Shown here one piece after another: positions 1 through 11,067 of a stretch of 64,000 bases of DNA. The position numbers were made by a program, and so were the translations under genes. A model generated the notes under the pieces. It was given only the letters and a program-made list of their open reading frames with translations. It was not told the DNA's origin and made no database searches. This stretch comes from Ostrinia nubilalis. Its lineage: Eukaryota; Arthropoda; Insecta; Lepidoptera; Crambidae. The stretch is taken from NCBI RefSeq assembly GCF_963855985.1, contig NC_087095.1, positions 3,358,001 to 3,422,000 on the forward strand, given 5' to 3'. Every line of letters starts with the position of its first letter. The stretch's first letter is position 1.

Positions 1-175
1 AACCATATTATACAGTCGAGTACGCCATACGGTCAAATATCAAACAACAATCTTGCATCACGTACCTGGTTGTTGCGCGCCTTCACAACTTGTCACTCAG
101 TCATAAGGTCAAATGAAACATCCCCAACAAGCAATTTTAAACCCTATTCCCTTGTCTTAAAGTCCATAATCGTAC

Positions 176-298
176 CTGGTTGGAGGCGCGGAACTCCTCG
201 ACGCTGGTGGTGGGCAGCAGCGCGCGCACGAGCGCCACGACGCCGCCCGGGCTGATGAAGTTCGTCTCCACGTTCACCACGCGAAGCGTGCTGTTCAC
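176..298 (-). CDS. tmod: Tropomodulin, coding exon 8 (LRR region)
   Basis: The exon encodes 41 residues (about 305-345 of the assembled protein), from VNSTLRVVNVETNFISPGG to EEFRASNQ. This is the leucine-rich-repeat stretch of tropomodulin, where vertebrate members have a closely matching 'LNVESNFIS...DNQ' segment. On the minus strand the acceptor is TTGCAG and the donor is CAG|GTACG; both ends are phase 0. The C-terminal exon or exons (roughly the last 50-70 residues, with the final LRR helix and second actin-capping site) lie left of base 1, so the gene is partial here. Confidence 0.93.
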
Positions 299-505
299 CT
301 GCAAGGGATAAGGACTCTTATGGGTAGGTAATAAGGTATAGTTCAGATTGCATAGTGCGAAGAATCTGCGGTATATTTTCTTAAACACATTTAAAGAAAT
401 AACGTGTTTAACAACTACGCTATAAAGTGCAATTCAGTTTGCTGTGCTGAGAAGCTACCGATATAGTATCCTATGCAAATGGCAATGCCAGATTTTGTAT
501 GAAGG

Positions 506-990
506 TGGCGTCTTTTTTTTTTCGCGCGGCCATCGAATAAACTTTGTTTTTTGATTACAAAATAGTGTAATAAACCAAACTTACTATGACATGTATACCT
601 CTAAACTCAGTCTGAACTGAGTTACGAGCGTTAGAAGTTTGATGATTTACATACTAGATTTGCTTTTTGCGCGCAAGTTTTGTAAGAAATTGCAACAAAA
701 TATTGCGCTATTTTTTTATTACGCTGATTCTGCTCCACACTGATGTCTGGAGCCTTTAATGGATGGTATTGTTTGTTTACACATACAATGTCACTATTTT
801 GTTGCAATTTCTTACAAAACTTGCGCGCAAAAAGCAAATCTAGTATGTAAATCATCAAACTTCTAATACTCGTAACTCAGTTCAGACTGAGTTTATAGGT
901 ATACATGTCATAGTAAGTTTGGTTTATTACACTATTTTGTATGCAAAAAACATGATTTGGTCGATGGCCGCGCGAAAAAAAAAGACGCCA
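506..990. mobile_element. Palindromic foldback/MITE, ~197 bp arms
   Basis: The left arm (506-702) reads back almost perfectly as the right arm (795-990), leaving a ~92 bp loop. The outer ends are TGGCGTC...GACGCCA followed by T/A tracts. It lies in a tmod intron. No target duplication was recognised and no transposase is encoded. Superfamily unknown. Confidence 0.7.
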
Positions 991-1977
991 ATTTTCGGCA
1001 TTGTCTTTTAAAGAAGGAACGTGTACCACCACTGCGTAATAATTGCAATTTAGTTAAGAGCCAATATTCTTCTACAACATGCAGTCTCTTTTTATCGCGT
1101 AAGTTCCATCTTTTCGACACGACAGGATTGTCATTTTTGCGGAGCGGCAACAAACTGAAACGTATGAAATACGCATCCCGGGAAGAACAGCGGTCGAACG
1201 TACCGAAACTGCGGAGTAAAATCTGCGATACACATGCCAGTAAAAGGGAACAATCTGCATTGTGCAAGTAACTTAATACACTTACATGCAGTTTGCGTCC
1301 ATGTATCCTACTAAAAAAAGTAAACAAATGGTGTGTGATTTACTTTCTTGAAGTTTCTTGACAGATACTGGCATGTGTATCGTCTCCTTTACATGCATCA
1401 GTCTGCCGATGTTAGACTCAAGTTCTACTTCGACCGCTGGGCTATTATGGTGACGGTGCTTCAGTCTTACCACAGAATAATAATAAGTACTACGTACAGA
1501 AGTTTTACTTCGCGAAGGTATTTAAAAAAATGTATGCTCAATGTCATTAACAATATGGTGTAATTTAGCCTGTCTCAAAAGTCAAGCACCATTTTGTTGA
1601 CAAACGTCAGTGATCGGCACTGCGCCGAAGCTATAGGGTTGTCTATACTTTACTGACTTCGGTAAAATGATGTGACGTGAGGTGCCAAACTGCGGAAAAT
1701 GGCGGAGGAAATACATGATTTAGCATGAATTATCATGAATAATATTAACTACTTAAAAAAGTACATTCTGTGTTTTTATTATTATTTAGGCAGTTAAATA
1801 CTGCACAGTATTTAGTACACCATTTTCTTTATTTTCTTCCATCATACACAAGAATACGCGTGCGTGAGTCAATGTTCGCTCGTATGTGAGGCCTTGTCGA
1901 ATAGTATCCTGTAGGGGGCCATCGTGCGTGTTTTGTTTTCGATGTAAACTCGCGGAGATGAACAGGCCTGGTCTTAC

Positions 1978-2106
1978 CTGCAGTGCATCAGCCAGAAGCT
2001 GTGCGGTGCGGTCGTTAAGGCCGACGTTGACGAGCGACAGCACCTCGAGGTGTGTGTTCGTCTTCAGCGCTTCGAACAGCTTCTCGAACTTCTCGTCGCT
2101 TATGTT
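1978..2106 (-). CDS. tmod: Tropomodulin, coding exon 7 (LRR region)
   Basis: The exon gives 43 residues (about 262-304): NISDEKFEKLFEALKTNT, then LEVLSLVNVGLNDRTAQL, then LADALQ. This is the start of the tropomodulin LRR fold, with alternating helix/strand leucines. The acceptor is CTTCCAG and the donor is CAG|GTAAGA, both phase 0, so it joins exon 6 (ending NNIK) and exon 8 without frame loss. A MITE ends only 25 bp upstream of the acceptor. Confidence 0.94.
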
Positions 2107-2131
2107 CTGGAAGGAATGGAAACGTTAATAC

Positions 2132-2320
2132 AATGACGGTTTTCGCGTATAAAAAATCCGCCAGATGGCAATACGTAGACGCAAGGTCCAAATGCTACAT
2201 GATTGGTTATTTTTGACATGACATTGACAGATATGTCAAAATCCACCAATCACGCAGCAGTCAGACCCCACATCCACGTCTCGCCATCTAGCGGATCTTT
2301 CATTCGCGAAAACCCTCATT
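2132..2320. repeat. MITE with ~40 bp TIRs
   Basis: The ends are imperfect inverted repeats: AATGACGGTTTTCGCG on the left, and its mirror CGCGAAAACCCTCATT on the right. Further inward the GATCCGC(C/T)AGATGGC blocks are also mirrored. It is non-coding, 189 bp, and lies 25 bp from the acceptor of tmod exon 7. No clear target duplication. Confidence 0.7.
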
Positions 2321-2800
2321 AGAACACATCTAGCGTGACTGTGAGGCGACGTGACTGACGCAATGTGAACGTGACGCGAAATGGGGTCTGACGCAGAATG
2401 TGCAGTATGCAAAATGCACACTCTTCCGTAGTAATATTAAACAAATGAACTATTCAGCATTATCACTATACAAATGTAAATAGTTTGTACAGTATTAATT
2501 AGTGATGAAACGGATAGTTGTTTGGCCGGATACCGGATACCGGATATCCGGCCAGCTGCTAGGCCGGATAGCCGGATATCCGGCGGCCGGATAGTTGGAC
2601 CATTGTCTCGTTGCATGTCGTGACGAGTTTAGGTGCTTCGAACGCGATCAGTGGGTCTATTAGTAGACTAGACTAGTCACACTTTTCGAAAATCGAATCA
2701 GTCCGAATAGAATGTCAGATTTTGCCACTTGTCTAGGGGGCAGATTAATTTGGGCGATTTCGGTTGTCATCGTGTGTGATTGAATAGCGAAAAGGACATC

Positions 2801-3075
2801 ATCCACGATCCATACATTTTTGGTCCAAAATCAAAAGTGCCGGCCAACAAAAAAAAGTGCTGTATTCTGACAGAACACGTCCGCCTTAGCATTTGTTACT
2901 ATGGCACCAAAGTTGTACCACTACTGTGCGTCGTAGTATTTGAGATCTTAAAGTCATCCACGTTTCATATAATTTTTGGTCCAAAATCAAAAGTGCCGGC
3001 CAACAAAAAAAAAGTGCTGTATTTTGACAGAACACGCCTGCCTTAGCATTTGTCACTATGGCACCAAAGCCATGC
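2801..3075. repeat. Internal direct duplication, ~105 bp units
   Basis: Two near-identical units start around 2801 and 2957. Both contain GGTCCAAAATCAAAAGTGCC and end near CTATGGCACCAAAG. Part of the unit recurs inverted at about 3180-3240. The duplication is internal to the outer hAT-like element. Confidence 0.75.
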
Positions 3076-3374
3076 CAAGCCATTTAAAAATGCCATGTTT
3101 TGGCAAGATTCACTCAAGACTTCATTTGTTTTAGTAAATAGTTTAAACGTAAATGTTAAAAAGACAGACTTTTAGAACTCGAATACTACGACGCACAGTC
3201 GTGCTACAGCTTTAATGCCATAGTAACAAATGGGTTTACATCAGTAGATGTTACAATTTTAGATCAGTTATTTTACATCAGACCATCAGTGAAAAAAAGA
3301 TCGCCTATTTTATTTGGCAATATTTCGACTTATCAGATATTTACTATTTATGTATTCGTCATTAGAGTGAATAG

Positions 3375-4898
3375 TAGGGTGGAGCGAAAAATTTTTTTTC
3401 AGATATCTGTAATGTAATAGTCAAAATTTTGTGCCTTTAGGGCTTAAATGAAGTCATGCAAAATATTAATCAATTCGGTTTAGAGTAACTGCCTCCGCAT
3501 CGACACTGAATTTATAAAAAAAGTTGGTTTTAGACCTCACTTAGGCGCTACATATCTGTGCAATATTTAAATAAAAATACTATTTTTTTATCACAAATCG
3601 TTTACTGATATGCTATATTTTCAATGTAAAATACACAAAAAAGCTAGGCTTTGGGTTTATAATTTTAATAAGGGCGTGAGAGAGCGCGAGAAGAGAATTT
3701 TTCTGGTCCTTTTCGCGACTCGCGTCTTTGTCAGATAGTCTACTGGAAAAGCTCTGGAAACATGTGAGAAACTGCCTATCTATAAATTGGAACAAATTGA
3801 AGGACAAATGTGATCAGAAATGGCCAATTATCTGAGTACTGATCAGCAGAACTTGCATAAAATTGCTTCGGCGGTAATTAGGCGTATTCTCACAAAATCT
3901 CGCAATAATTTCTCCTGGTGAATTGTAACATGCCCGTTAGATCACACGAGCGTACCGAATACTACGTTTGTATTGTAGAAACTTAAATTCCAATAGAAAT
4001 TTTGATACCTCTGGCTACTATTGTGGTTAAAATCTATGCTTCTTCCTGGTTTTTGATTAAGAAAAAACCATCATGCAAAGATGGCACCCGTCATCTTTTT
4101 ACAATTATTACGGCCTCGAGAGGCCTGCCAGATACCCTATGAAAGATTAAAGAACTAGTTACCCGGAGAAAAAGCTATTACGAGTATCCTGATAGCAGTC
4201 TTCTTACGATGTCAGAGAGCTGGCAGCTCGTCGCATACTAAAGTCACACAGTACGAGTCACCCTTCAATACCTAGAATTTGTTAAGGACTAGTGATACAC
4301 TTTAATGCTATTTTATATATATATTTAATTTACTTAACCAAACAGCCGCTTTTGAGATATTTATTTGACTAAGAAATTCAGCACATTGTCAAATCTGGTG
4401 GTGAGAGCAAACCTTTGTTTTAAGGCTTCTCTACCTCACTCAAGCTGTTGAGGGACCTGTGAAGATTACGATCAAAGATTCTATTTTTCACTGCATCCAG
4501 AAAGTCACTAATAAGGTGCAATAAAAGTCAAGTTGGAATCGCGAAACGTGATGCCTAAATTTTGATCAAAAAAGGATTTTCAAGCATAATAATTAAAGTA
4601 ATTTATCTAATTCTTGTATATATTTCTTGTTATATTACCTTAGTAAATATCTAATCTATAAATTATCTGTCATTTAATACCTTCTTACTAATAAATAGAG
4701 CGCAATATTTCACCTTAGACGACTTTCAACTTTAAATAAAATTTTAAAATTTTGAAGTCACTGCGGAGGCAGAAGATATTCATTAAATGGGATAAAAAAT
4801 TACAGTTATTTATACTTTCATATAAGGCACAAATCCCCCCCTATTAGAACTTCGAAACTAAAAAAAAAATTTTTCCCATACAACCGTGCTCCACCCTA
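3375..4898. mobile_element. Nested hAT-like element, TSD GTGAATAG
   Basis: The element runs from TAGGGTGGAGC to its mirror GCTCCACCCTA. It is flanked by identical 8 bp GTGAATAG copies (3367-3374 and 4899-4906), so it jumped into the older element at 2500-5214. Length is 1524 bp. The interior is AT-rich with no long ORF; it is either a decayed autonomous copy or a long non-autonomous one. Confidence 0.85.
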
Positions 4899-4987
4899 GT
4901 GAATAGCCCAGAAAAAGAAATTTTTTTTTAAAGGCCTTATGGCCATAAACTATGGCTTTTTGTGACTTTTTGGACCTTTTTTTATGT

Positions 4988-5024
4988 GACAGGAGGCAAA
5001 TGAGCAGACGGATCACCGTCATTA
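4988..5024 (-). repeat. Short dispersed lepidopteran repeat (copy A)
   Basis: GACAGGAGGCAAATGAGCAG followed by ACGGATCACC matches, in reverse complement, a stretch at about 54849-54884. Function and family unassigned. Confidence 0.5.
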
Positions 5025-5291
5025 TTATAAGCCATTTATTGATGTTTATCTCAAAGATTAATGTATTTCATTTTATTAATAGGAAATTGTCGTAGTTTTT
5101 TAATATCCGGTATCCGGCCGGATAGTGAGTTACTATCCGGTATCCGGCCGGATAGTAAATTTAGGCCGGATATCCGGCCTACCGGATAGTTACCGGATAT
5201 CCGTTTCATCTCTAGTATTAATACAGAAAAGTGTTAATTTTGCGAATTGCCCATTCTGCGTCAGACAGCGACATGACCATGACGCTTCTAA

Positions 5292-5405
5292 GGCTGAGTT
5301 GCATCATCTTACTTTAACTTTGACAAACATCAAAAATCTGTCTCCATACAAAAAACACCGGTTAATGTTATTGTTACGGTTAAAATAAGGTCGTGCAACT
5401 CAACC
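5292..5405. repeat. MITE family 'GGCTGRGTTGCA', copy 1
   Basis: It starts GGCTGAGTTGCATCATCTTA and ends with mirrored GTGCAACTCAACC. A related full copy lies at 10883-10997 and a partial one at 33378-33460. About 115 bp, non-coding. Confidence 0.7.
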
Positions 5406-6349
5406 CGTCCCGTTAGCTTCTCATACTAAGCTAAATATTCTTGTGTCACGAACTCACAACACGTGTGGGCTCACTACAATAGTCGAGCGGCGAGTCAGCT
5501 AGTCTGATACCTTCACCGTTAGGCTATCGTGGATTCAATTGATAAATCGCCAATACCTAATCTAAATTATAAAAACATGTTCTGTTTAATAGCAAACAAA
5601 ATTAGAACGCTGTGCTAACAATAACAAAATAAACAATAAATATGACATCGAATGTCACTTCAGTTAGCCAATCAAATGCCGCGTAATTTGCGATCAAACG
5701 GACGTGGTATTTAACGTGTTGTCTTGGCACGATGCGGCGACGCGCCGTCAATTACAAGAGCGTCGCAGCTTTCGACGCAACGTCAACGTGTCGTGACACG
5801 TTGCTTCAGTCACGTCGTGAGAACGTATGCAAATGCAAAACGAAAACATGCAGATCATTTTCTTTTATCCTGCGAGTGCCAGACTTCATGAACATGCGAA
5901 TGCGTGACGTCGTGAGTTACAAAATCATTAACACTCGCAGAATCTTTGGTTTTACGAAAGTCAAACTAAATATTGTGGCATCGTATGTAGCTTTATTAGA
6001 AATCATATTCCTGTACAATTAAGTCTGCAATATTATAGCCAAAGAACATAATGACCATGGACCATGTAATCACATTTTGGCAATTCTAATTCTAATCACA
6101 TTTTGGGCAATAGGCAGCTTGAATAAATGTTTTATGACTAGATGAAAACTCGAGTCTAATTCCAACTAATAAGTAATTAGCCAAAGGTGCTTGAACAATG
6201 TCGTAGTATGTACAATCGCCAGCACATCTATCTACAAAATGTCAATTATTTGTTTAATTAATTTTGAGCCTTATGTCAAAAACACTAAGTTAAAATTTAA
6301 TCTTCATTGGAGAATCTTGTTGATCGTGCTTGGTGCTCGAAAATGAGAC

Positions 6350-6501
6350 TAACGCCCGTATTCACAAACGATGCTTACTTAAGTGAAGCAGCAAATCGAA
6401 CGCACAGCGTTGAATAGGGCTCTGTGATTGGTTCGTGTGTGACCCTGTGCGTCCATGCGCACTGTGAGACCTCATAGTACTGTTAGTGAATACGGGCGTT
6501 A
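6350..6501. repeat. MITE with TIR TAACGCCCGTATTCAC
   Basis: A perfect 16 bp inverted repeat, TAACGCCCGTATTCAC versus GTGAATACGGGCGTTA, bounds 152 bp of non-coding DNA in a tmod intron. The donor site of tmod exon 6 lies 44 bp to the right. Confidence 0.75.
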
Positions 6502-6544
6502 TTACATTACGTGCAGTGAAATACAGCGAATAAATGTTTCTCAC

Positions 6545-6649
6545 CTTAATATTATTCCAATTGAGATCAGTTAACTTCTGGTCATTCTCCTGCACCCTCT
6601 TCACTGTGTCATCGGGGTCCGTGTCGTTGGGGGGGTCCATTGGGAAAAC
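6545..6649 (-). CDS. tmod: Tropomodulin, coding exon 6
   Basis: The exon encodes 35 residues (about 227-261), VFPMDPPNDTDPDDTVKRVQ then ENDQKLTDLNWNNIK. It corresponds to the acidic linker and the 'NDPKLxEVNLNNI' helix that opens the tropomodulin LRR domain. Acceptor TTTCCAG, donor AAG|GTGAGA, phase 0 on both sides. Confidence 0.93.
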
Positions 6650-6736
6650 CTGGAAAGGCAGATAATAGTCACATTTCAGTAAGCTTTCTTTTTATTCAGT
6701 TAATTTTGGTAAAACCTCTGTGGTTGAGGATTCCGG

Positions 6737-6830
6737 GTGAAGCTCGCTTCCACCTTCGGCCTGATCATCACTTACCATCAGGTGAGATACAGGCCAAGAG
6801 CTTCCTCGTTGTGGATTAAAAAAAAATATC
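6737..6830. repeat. Dispersed lepidopteran repeat fragment
   Basis: The text AAGCTCGCTTCCACCTTCGG...CATCACTTACCATCAGGTGA followed by an A-run resembles a repeat I know from lepidopteran genomes. Family not assigned. Between here and 7383 there are only short RTE-like scraps near 6890-6940 and 7096-7130. Confidence 0.4.
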
Positions 6831-7383
6831 ATAGGTGTGAAAGAAATAATTTATTCATTCATCTTATTACTATGTTTTTGCGGGAAGCGCAAGACTTGTC
6901 GTTGTGGATAACCTTAGGGTTCCACAACGACCGACCCCACCCTTTTCAGCAGTGGATGCTTTTGTTGAAACGAACGATGTTTATTTTAGGTCCTCCTCTT
7001 TTCAGCGGAACTGAAAGACGTCCAAAACCCACTAACACCAAAAATATATTTCTGTATTGCAATATTGTCACACATGTTCTGATAAATAAAAATATCTTTA
7101 TCTTTATCCACTGCTGGATAAATGCCTCCTCATTGCCACAACTAATTGTCTAACTGAGCATCTAGCCGCTTCCCGAAATCTTTGCCAGAACATCTGTACA
7201 CTAAACCGAGTGGAAAACCTGGCACCGGTCAAGAACTTTCCTGTCCAAAAAGTCATTCCATTCCATGAACTATGTTATGCCCACTGCCACTGATTATTGA
7301 GTGTGTCATTGACTGTTTAGTTATATGGTCAAATAAGTATAATGTGAATTTGCTGTCTGATAAAGGTTTAAAAGACAAGTTAC

Positions 7384-7499
7384 CTTTTGTTTGGTGGCCT
7401 TGGTGATGCCGTCCCAGCCGAGGCCAACGGGCTGGCCCTTGTTGAGCAGCGACGCGTGGTACTGGTCCTGGTTCATCATCGAGTGGAAGCCCAGGATGG
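7384..7499 (-). CDS. tmod: Tropomodulin, coding exon 5
   Basis: The exon supplies the last two bases of an Ala codon split with exon 4, then 38 residues from ILGFHSMMNQDQYHASLLNK to GWDGITKATKQK (about 189-226). The 'DLAAILGFHSMM' junction matches the conserved tropomodulin segment (I/L-AAILGMHTLM) before the LRR domain, which confirms the exon 4/5 join. Acceptor TTTTCCAG, donor AAG|GTAACT. Confidence 0.94.
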
Positions 7500-8730
7500 C
7501 TGGAAAATGATAATAAATTGTTTTAACGCGTTCTTGTATCGTTTACCTTAAAATTAACACCCTGAAGAAATATTGGTCCACGGTCACATAAGTAAAAACA
7601 AGTAATATAGTAATGATGATATCCAAGTTTGCCCCAAATCACAATCGGGGGAAGATGACACGAAAATTCCTACCTATACCTATTCGGAAGTCTGTCGGGG
7701 ACAGATGGGAATACCCCGTAGTTTTGAACTTATAAGTTGTTGCTATTCTAGTATTCTTTTGGATATTTGTATTGCATGATCCACAATAACAACCCACGCA
7801 AGTAATTGTTTAATTAAAGAAAGTAAAATGTTTATTGATCAAGCAGCCAACAATAAAATAAAAGTAAAATTGTTTGCAACTAACTTTTTTTATCCAGGAA
7901 GATATTTCTTCTGAATTACACGTAATAACGAATTTTGTATTTAATTTCATTGGACGGAACGGATATAAGCAATTTAATTCAGTTCAACCAAATAATAATT
8001 CCAAATCACTTATCTAAAAAAAAAACTTCATAAATGTACTTCAATTTATTGATTGCTGCAATAGATAAGAGCCACTGTGAATGAAATATTATTGAGGAAA
8101 ATCACTGGCTGATTAACTGTGTTTTCGTACCTACTGACTGTCTACATAGAAATAAACGTGATACCCACTGTTTGTATTGGCATATACACTACGCAGGAAA
8201 TGGAGCGAACAAAAGCGCGAATACGCACACCGAAGTATGGGCGACACACGGCGAAACGAAGTGAAATGCATGTTTACACTGTCTCGACCAATTTCGCGCA
8301 TAGTGTAATTGCGCCATACACATAAGTAGGTACATTATGTGACAGACATGTTCAGATCAGAAGGGCTCCAAACAAAGTAAAACTGGCGCATCTCCCCATA
8401 TGTAAATGACTAAGCGAAGGGTTCTTTTGTCCCTTTTTGACGTGTGTCATACAACTCTTTGTCCCTTTTTCTTGTGTGTCTGTCTGAGCTTTCTTTTTAT
8501 GCGACGTACTTAAACTTCGGCAACACAAAACAAATGTTTACAGTCACAATAACCAACAAGAGTATTTTGGCCACCTGCCAGAGATTCATAAATTCCCCAA
8601 ACAATAACTATTGTAGGGCATTCATAATCATACTAATTCACATGTTGAACACTAAACAACGCTTTTTGTATGGCACTAGGTTTGGGGCATCTATGTTATT
8701 TTCTTTCGTCGTAGACAATGAAATGGTTAT

Positions 8731-8868
8731 GTCAACGTGAAATTGTGAACTCTGTCAGTTTATAATATAACGCGTTAGATTGTAAACTAACAGTGGGTTA
8801 GGTTAGGTTAGATTGTAATTTAACTACGTCAGATTATAATCTGACGGAATTCACAATTTTACGGTGAC
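8731..8868. repeat. MITE with internal TTAGG units
   Basis: The imperfect ~35 bp TIR starts GTCAACGTGAAATTGTGAA; its mirror ends at 8868. The centre contains GGTTAGGTTAGGTTAG, three units identical to the insect telomeric repeat. It is non-coding. Confidence 0.65.
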
Positions 8869-9460
8869 AGTTACAAATGTTCATGTTCTTCATACTATAT
8901 TCCTTTGCGGAATTTGAATCCAAAACCGCTATCTTTCGTCGTAGCACGACGTAGCTAAACGATTAAGATATTTAACCAAAATCGAATGTTTTCTTTGTAC
9001 CGACACAGATTTTCCGAACTACTGACACAGACAGGTATTCTTCTACATTACTTTAGCTTTGAAACCGTGACCTATAAATAAGAGCCATTGTGTATGCATT
9101 TTACAGTATTTCTTTGATGTCAGCGAATTACTCCGTAGCTATACGATTGTCACAGAAAAAGATCGGGGACAAAAACAACAATAACAACCATTCACTTTGA
9201 TCGTTTTGATGGAAATTCTGGCACTCTTTTTGTCAAGTTGTGGGAGGGAATGCGGAACTCTCAAGTTTTTCTTTAAAGAGGGACAGTGATCTGGTTATAG
9301 AAAAGACAAAAACTTTGACGGCCTCTGTTAGACAGTTGACTTGTGAAAGTGCGTCGGTAAGTGGATTTTTCTGTATTTTTGAAAGCCAAATCAACCTAAT
9401 TGGTTGCTAACGTAGTTTGATAAGTCTAGACCTATCTGGTCTACCATTATTTGTGTAGAA

Positions 9461-9662
9461 CACTGTTTTTCAACCTGTGGGTCGCGACCCCCTGGGGTCC
9501 GAAATCTAATTATGCAAATGCATAAATGTTGTATAGATTGAAGAATTCGGTCCCTACAACATCTTTGTAAAAGGTATGAAAAAAAAAGCGAACGGTCGGG
9601 GGGTCGCAAAAATTTTTTTCATACTAAGGGGGTCGCGTCATGAAAAAGGTTGAAAAACACTG
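9461..9662. mobile_element. hAT MITE, Charlie/SPIN-like ends, TSD GTGTAGAA
   Basis: The 202 bp element begins CACTGTTTTTCAACCTGTGG and goes on into GGTCGCGACCCC. It ends GGTTGAAAAACACTG. Exact 8 bp GTGTAGAA copies flank it (9453-9460, 9663-9670). The termini resemble the Charlie/SPIN group of hAT transposons. A second member of the family lies at 38833-40180. Confidence 0.88.
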
Positions 9663-9941
9663 GTGTAGAAAAATAAAATTGTAGAAAAAAGACAGCGCCG
9701 CTTCACTTTCCCGCCTAGAAGTTGATAAACTAATTGTCGACCAATAAAAATCGATATCATCTATAATGCCTATCCTTTTATTTAGCCAGGAAAATACACT
9801 GCATTCCCTCCCTCTCACGGAGCAGGTAGTGGGTTATTTAGGTTTCTTTCTGCCAAAAGGGCAAATCCACTCGTGCTACCCTTCCCGTTCCATCCCCGTT
9901 GACAGGCTGCAAAGTTTTAGTAATTCTAGTTCCCTAGAAAA

Positions 9942-10010
9942 ACCGATCCTGCGCTGCCCGCATCCAACTGCTTCCCGCGACATTGACCAGATCATCGGTC
10001 CACCTAAGCT
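9942..10010 (-). mobile_element. RTE retrotransposon 3' coding scrap
   Basis: Read on the minus strand this gives the degenerate C-terminal RTE pattern: threonine/tryptophan-rich '(R)WTDDL...VAG...W(M/I)RAAQDRS'. It is short and broken. Confidence 0.6.
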
Positions 10011-10248
10011 AAGCTGCTCTTGGGATGGTATTCCATATAAAATAAAAGCGAAAGGTCACTAACCGACTCACTCATCACGAAATCTCAAAAACTACAAGTG
10101 CTAGGAGTCTCAAATTTTGCATGGGGGTTCCTTTGGAATGTAGGTATTCAATAAGACGGGATTATGCAAAATTCAATCCCTAAGGGGGTAAAACGGGGGT
10201 TGGAAGTTTCCACACGCACGAAGTCGCACGCGGCCGCTAGTTGCATAT

Positions 10249-10499
10249 AAATATCCTTGGACATTTTACACTGCGCCTCTAGTCCCAAACTAAGCAAAGC
10301 TTGTACTATGGGTACTAGACAACGGATATAAACATACTTAAATACTTTTTTTGTATATACATACTTATTATACATAGAAAACACCCAGTCCAATATAAAC
10401 AAATATGTTCATGCACACAAATGTTTGTACTGTGCGGGAATCGAAACCGCTACCTCTGGAATAGTAGTCCGTTTCGAACCACTACACCAAACGGCCGAT
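10249..10499 (-). mobile_element. tRNA-derived SINE, copy 1
   Basis: The tRNA-like head is on the minus strand (about 10499-10432), with a box A-like TGGTGTAGTGGTTCG and a box B-like GGTTTCGATTCCC. A unique body and an A/T tail follow. A near-identical second copy is at 45672-45922 and a tail piece at about 55104-55180. It is not a functional tRNA: no cloverleaf could be drawn and a SINE body is attached. Confidence 0.8.
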
Positions 10500-10523
10500 A
10501 TATAAAATTAAATATTAGCTCAC

Positions 10524-10647
10524 CAGCCAGGTCGATGATCTCCTCTTGCGAGGCGGTGTTGAGCGCTTGCTCGTACTCGTCGCCGAGGTCGATGGAAATC
10601 TGCTCCTCCGCGTCTCGCAACTTTTCCGGGACGGGCGGCGGTATCCA
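10524..10647 (-). CDS. tmod: Tropomodulin, coding exon 4
   Basis: The exon gives 41 residues (about 147-187), WIPPPVPEKLRDAEEQ then ISIDLGDEYEQALNTASQ, then EEIIDLA, plus the first base of an Ala codon. This is the actin/tropomyosin-capping region; the 'WVPK...LEPELEEALANASDAEL' block of vertebrate tropomodulins aligns well. Acceptor ATTGCAG, donor CTG|GTGAGC, ending in phase 1 to match exon 5. Confidence 0.94.
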
Positions 10648-10741
10648 CTGCAATTTATATTATTATCATTTAAATTTTATTGCATCGTTCTCGAGTGGCG
10701 ACCACGAGCTGAAAGACGTAGAGTTAGCAGGTCACCTACTA

Positions 10742-11067
10742 AAGTACGGCCAACGAGAAACGATACAAAAGGTCGATTCGACTTTCGAATTGACAATCTA
10801 TTCTGTCTCTTCCCATCTTGTGTATTTGTCGTAATGTCTCGTTCTCCCGCCAAAATAATAATATGTCAAAGTCAAACCCTTAGGCTGGGTTGCACCATCT
10901 TACTTTAACTTTGACAAACGTCAAAAATCTGTCAAATTCCATACAAAAAGCACCGGTTATCGTCATAGTTACCGTTAAAGATAGGTAGTGCAACCCACCC
11001 CTACTATTCCAAATGACATGACATTGGGTTTGTTTACATTTGGTATCGCTTCTCGTTGGCCGTACTT
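10742..11067. mobile_element. Tc1/mariner-type MITE, TA TSD
   Basis: The ~30 bp TIRs start AAGTACGGCCAACGAGAA and end with the mirror ending GTACTT. TA dinucleotides flank both ends. It landed in the RTE fragment and itself contains the GGGTTGCACC MITE (10883-10997). Confidence 0.8.
10883..10997. repeat. MITE family 'GGCTGRGTTGCA', copy 2
   Basis: It runs from GGCTGGGTTGCACCATCTTA to the mirrored GTGCAACCCA. The interior CAAACGTCAAAAATCTGTC and CACCGGTTA are shared with the copy at 5292-5405. Confidence 0.75.

Larger units (their letters stand above)
2500..5214. mobile_element. hAT-like element with 8 bp TSD GTATTAAT
   Basis: The termini are TAGTGATGAAACGGATA and its mirror TATCCGTTTCATCTCTA. 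They are flanked by exact 8 bp copies GTATTAAT at 2492-2499 and 5215-5222. An 8 bp duplication with this kind of TIR is the hAT signature. Both subterminal zones are packed with the palindromic motif CCGGATATCCGG, probably transposase-binding sites. No intact transposase is seen. Another hAT-like element sits inside at 3375-4898. Confidence 0.85.

Noticed and set aside
60..90. Second donor-like text CGTACCTGGTTG resembling the tmod exon 8 end
   Set aside because: The preceding sequence does not encode tropomodulin residues; only ~12 bases match. Not called as an exon.
932..1327. 131-codon minus-strand ORF
   Set aside because: Overlaps the right arm of a palindrome, reads through its A/T tract, and shows no known motif.
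8795..8810. Telomere or subtelomere signal
   Set aside because: Just three TTAGG units inside a MITE; the region is otherwise ordinary intron.
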